In this document: piece by piece, positions 6,245 through 8,493 of the stretch
Numbering within the stretch: the first letter of the stretch is position 1
Layout: each line of letters starts with the position of its first letter
Assembly (NCBI GenBank): GCA_030637365.1
Contig: DAOWGR010000118.1
Coordinates: forward strand, 1 to 8,493
Direction of reading: 5' to 3'
Length of the DNA: 8,493 bases
Source of the DNA: Elusimicrobiota bacterium
Lineage (GTDB): Bacteria > Elusimicrobiota > Elusimicrobia > Elusimicrobiales > UBA9959
Notes under the pieces: model-generated
Seen by the model: only the letters and a program-made list of their open reading frames with translations
Told to the model about the DNA's origin: nothing
Database searches by the model: none
Translations under genes and position numbers: made by a program

Positions 6245-7360
6245 TTATATCTTTAAAAGGCGGTTGTAATATTCGTAAATCTTATCACCCATGATTTTAG
6301 CGCTGAAATTTTTTCGGACAAATTCAACGCCGTTTGAGCAAAATTCTTTTGTCTTTCGCTTATCATCCAAAACAAAAAGAATATTATCGGCGAGAACGCG
6401 CCAATCTCCGGGGATGTATAAAATGCCCGTTTTGCCGTTGATAACGATTTCTTTATTGCCGGATATATCGCCGGCAATAACGGGAATGCCCATAGCCATG
6501 GATTCTCTTATGCTTCCCGATAGAGCCTCGCCTTTAACGGCGCAATTAACGCTAACCGATAAAACTGAAATGATATCGCTGACATCGCTTCTTAATCCCA
6601 ATAAGCGCAGTTTATCAACAGGAACACAGAGAGACGCGGCAAGTTCCCGCATTTCTTTGGAATCGGTATTTCTACCCGCGAAAACAAATATCGTATTCGG
6701 CCGGTTTTTAAGAATTCGGGCAGCCGCCTTTAAAAGTATTTTCTGGCCTTTATGCTCGCTAAAATTGCCTATAAGCCCAACCGCTTCGGCTCCGGGCGGC
6801 ATTTTTAATTCTTCAATAATTTCCAGGCTCGGATTTCGGGGAGTAAATTTAGCGATATCAACGCCGCTATAAACGGTAATAACCTTATTTTTATCTATGC
6901 CGTAATCAAGAAGCATTTTCCTGATGGAATCGGCCACCGCGATATAGCCGTTTATGAATTTGTTTTTATATTTCAAGCGAGCGAAAAAATGGTTTCTAAT
7001 GGGATGCGACACGCGCCTTGTCACTACAAAAGCGGGATTGACCTTTGATAAAACTTTGGCCATGAGCCCCATGGCATGAGCTTTGGGATGATGAGCGTGA
7101 AGAACCTGAATGTTTTTTTCGTCCAATAGTTTGGCAAGTTTTAAAGCCTGCGAAATATCATAATCTTTTTTCGGCTGAAAATGTATAATCTCAAAATTCT
7201 CGACTTTCGCTTTTTTCCATAAATCGCCATTTTCGGGGCAGGCTATGATATTTTCAACACTTTTCTTTCTCAGTTCAATAGCCAAAGCAAGAGCCTGCGC
7301 CGCTCCGCCGGACCAGCCAAAACTTTCACTTATATGCATTACGCGCATTTCACTTTTCAT
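6245..7360 (-). CDS. Glycosyltransferase family 4 (GT-B fold)
   Basis: A 371-residue glycosyltransferase of normal GT4 length, likely acting at the cytoplasmic face of the membrane on a lipid or polysaccharide acceptor. The N-terminal domain starts with MRVMHISESFGWSGGAAQ (5-22), including the Gly-Gly loop, and has HAHHPKAH (88-95), typical of the acceptor-side domain. The C-terminal domain has GLIGNFSEHKGQ (195-206) with the donor-phosphate basic residue Lys204. The GT4 E-X7-E pair is Glu278 and Glu286 within GEALSGSIRESMAMGIPVIA. Acceptor and sugar cannot be read; surface polysaccharide or lipopolysaccharide core work is the usual role. The ATG at 7360 is supported by an AGGA site about 7 bases upstream; the alternative ATG four codons later has none. 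It is the first gene of the minus-strand pair. Confidence 0.9.
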   Translation of the reverse strand: MKSEMRVMHISESFGWSGGAAQALALAIELRKKSVENIIACPENGDLWKKAKVENFEIIHFQPKKDYDISQALKLAKLLDEKNIQVLHAHHPKAHAMGLMAKVLSKVNPAFVVTRRVSHPIRNHFFARLKYKNKFINGYIAVADSIRKMLLDYGIDKNKVITVYSGVDIAKFTPRNPSLEIIEELKMPPGAEAVGLIGNFSEHKGQKILLKAAARILKNRPNTIFVFAGRNTDSKEMRELAASLCVPVDKLRLLGLRSDVSDIISVLSVSVNCAVKGEALSGSIRESMAMGIPVIAGDISGNKEIVINGKTGILYIPGDWRVLADNILFVLDDKRKTKEFCSNGVEFVRKNFSAKIMGDKIYEYYNRLLKI

Positions 7361-7375
7361 AATAGTCCTACAAAT

Positions 7376-7411
7376 TAAGGGGCCAAAAAACCATGCTCTT
7401 ATAGGCCCTTA
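7376..7411 (-). promoter_or_regulatory. Leader hairpin upstream of the glycosyltransferase
   Basis: TAAGGGGCC (7376-7384) pairs with GGCCCTTA (7404-7411), giving 8 base pairs with one bulged G and a 19-base loop. On the minus strand it would lie in the 5' leader, ending about 15 bases before the glycosyltransferase ATG and directly before its AGGA ribosome site. It could influence translation or be part of an operator; nothing in the sequence decides between these. Confidence 0.3.
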
Positions 7412-7442
7412 TGCTCAAGTAATTCCCAATGTTAACTGCTAA

Positions 7443-7448
7443 ATTATA
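7443..7448 (-). promoter_or_regulatory. Possible -10 box for the glycosyltransferase-antiporter pair
   Basis: The minus strand carries a perfect TATAAT here, about 83 bases upstream of the glycosyltransferase ATG and upstream of the leader hairpin. The best -35-like word, TCGACA, is only 14 bases away, which is short. The call rests mainly on the -10 match and the position between divergent genes. Confidence 0.3.
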
Positions 7449-7469
7449 GTAAATATGAAGTCTGTCGAC

Positions 7470-7512
7470 TTAGGTAACAAGGCAATTAGGTAATTAGGCG
7501 ACAAGATTAGGC
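7470..7512 (+). repeat. Short TTAGG direct repeats
   Basis: TTAGG occurs four times, at 7470, 7486, 7494 and 7507, within words such as TTAGGTAA, TTAGGCGA and TTAGGCAA. The stretch sits just before the secreted-protein gene. It resembles the degenerate, word-like intergenic sequence at 674-708 and 4692-4830 in style but is not a clear copy of it. Confidence 0.3.
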
Positions 7513-7526
7513 AAAACAAAGAATAA

Positions 7527-8493
7527 ATGAATAGAAAAACGGCCATCTTTTTTATAACAATTTCTTTTATTTTCAGCGGACTATTAAACGCCGTGGACCT
7601 TGAGAATATTTCAGTGAAAGATTTAAATTTGAAATTGGAGAATATTTATGTGCCGAGCATTGAAACAAAAACAAACAATTCAACTGAAAATCTTTATACC
7701 GATAACCCTTTAATTCCGCCATACTCTTTTGATAAAAGAATCATAAAAACCATAAAGATTCCCGGCATAAACAATACTTTGGCATACGCCGTTAAGTTCA
7801 AACAAACCGCCTATAATCCGACCGATCTGCAAAGCGATGTTTCTCTTTTAATTTACACGAAAGCCATACCGAAAGTTTTATTCAAAGTTTTATTCGGCAT
7901 AATAGAAAATCCCACAAATCCCAATGCCGGCGCTTATACCGATGAAAATCCCATAGTTAAAAAAAGCCTTCTTCCTGACGAAGAAATCATAATGACAATG
8001 AATATTCCCGAAGAAGAAAAAGAAAGGCTTATCATCCAGCTTAGAAACAGCAAAATGATAATAGAAGGCAGAGTAAACCCTTTACGGGTAAAACAAATGA
8101 TTAAAATGTTCACTCAAATAATGCATGAAGAGCATTTGAACGGAATAAAACCGAAATACGGAAAACCTCATACATGGAGCCCTGAATTCATACGCTACTG
8201 CAAAAAAAGAGCTGAAATTGTTCCGCTTATGTTTTCAAAACTTTTAATGGCGCTTTCAAGCGGAGTAACATCCCGGCATATGCACACAGGGAAAGAGGAA
8301 GCTCTTAGAAATTACATCCTTTCAAAAGAAGACGAGAGCGTTACCTTAGACCAGCTTTTTAGGGAAAGTTATATCTTAAATGACGGCGATGTCTATCTGG
8401 CCATACTCACACCGCTAAATATTCTCTCGGACGCCTGGCGCCATCCCGAAAGAAATAAATTGGCCGTAACCAGAAAACTTTCACTCATCACAA
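7527..8493 (+). CDS. Secreted protein of unknown function, 3' end outside window
   Basis: An open frame of 322 codons from ATG to the window edge without a stop. I do not recognise the family. Residues 1-22 form a clear signal peptide (MNRK, then hydrophobic AIFFITISFIFSGLL), with likely cleavage after Ala22 and no lipobox cysteine, so the protein should be exported. The mature part is hydrophilic and Lys/Glu/Asn-rich. A segment PKVLFKVLFGIIENP (115-129) is followed by an acidic PEEEKERLIIQLRNSKMIIEGR-like region (161-182). The part at 214-322 has several aromatic and His residues (PHTWSPEFIRYCKKR, SRHMHTG, DAWRHPERNK) that could form a functional domain. No Shine-Dalgarno site precedes the ATG; the next Met is residue 156, after the signal peptide, so the start is well supported. 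Codon use matches the neighbours. It is divergent from the glycosyltransferase; no functional link is visible. Confidence 0.8.
   Translation, partial: MNRKTAIFFITISFIFSGLLNAVDLENISVKDLNLKLENIYVPSIETKTNNSTENLYTDNPLIPPYSFDKRIIKTIKIPGINNTLAYAVKFKQTAYNPTDLQSDVSLLIYTKAIPKVLFKVLFGIIENPTNPNAGAYTDENPIVKKSLLPDEEIIMTMNIPEEEKERLIIQLRNSKMIIEGRVNPLRVKQMIKMFTQIMHEEHLNGIKPKYGKPHTWSPEFIRYCKKRAEIVPLMFSKLLMALSSGVTSRHMHTGKEEALRNYILSKEDESVTLDQLFRESYILNDGDVYLAILTPLNILSDAWRHPERNKLAVTRKLSLIT

Noticed and set aside
5533..6294. 253-residue open frame on the plus strand opposite the antiporter
   Set aside because: It is antisense to a clear membrane transporter gene, its translation is Lys/Ile/Ser-rich without any family motif, and no ribosome site supports it.
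6291..6872. 193-residue open frame on the plus strand opposite the glycosyltransferase
   Set aside because: It is a shadow of the GT4 gene, with no recognisable motif.
7470..7512. CRISPR-like or telomere-like array from the TTAGG words
   Set aside because: Spacing is irregular, units are only 5-8 bases, and there are no uniform spacers.

Overview
The window is about 8.5 kb of moderately AT-rich bacterial DNA. It holds six complete protein genes, two genes cut by the window edges, and one likely structured RNA or folded element in an intergenic gap. A lipoprotein-type solute-binding protein and a separate secreted protein point to a bacterium. The molybdenum-cofactor genes and the DUF364-type protein fit an anaerobic lifestyle. 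The host lineage cannot be fixed from this sequence; an uncultured Elusimicrobiota- or Omnitrophota-like organism is only a guess from the style of codons and intergenic repeats.

Left part (1-4407, all plus strand): the C-terminus of a MOSC-domain protein overlaps mogA, a molybdopterin adenylyltransferase-like gene. After a 199-base gap come four tightly packed genes: an NMT1/TauA-like binding lipoprotein, a TauC/SsuC-like permease, an ABC ATPase with an unusual C-terminal TOBE/ModC-like domain, and a DUF4213/DUF364 protein (a putative heavy-metal chelation family). The ABC genes overlap each other by 10-14 bases and the DUF364 start lies 1 base past the ATPase stop, so the four probably form one operon. 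Working model (inference): an importer plus a metal- or cofactor-handling enzyme, with Mo/W or another chelated metal as the likely theme because of the Moco neighbours and the TOBE domain.

Middle (4408-4898): a 491-base gap without a protein gene. It holds a perfect hairpin overlapping the DUF364 stop codon, a GC-rich 132-base element (4516-4647) that folds into a long nested stem closed over three hairpins, and degenerate repeats, one of which has an inverted relative in the gap at 605-803.

Right part: a minus-strand pair transcribed leftwards, a family 4 glycosyltransferase (start at 7360) followed 26 bases later by a CPA-type cation/proton antiporter (ends at 4899). A 166-base divergent region with a leader hairpin, a perfect TATAAT on the minus strand and short TTAGG repeats separates these from a plus-strand gene for an unrecognised secreted protein, which runs off the right end.
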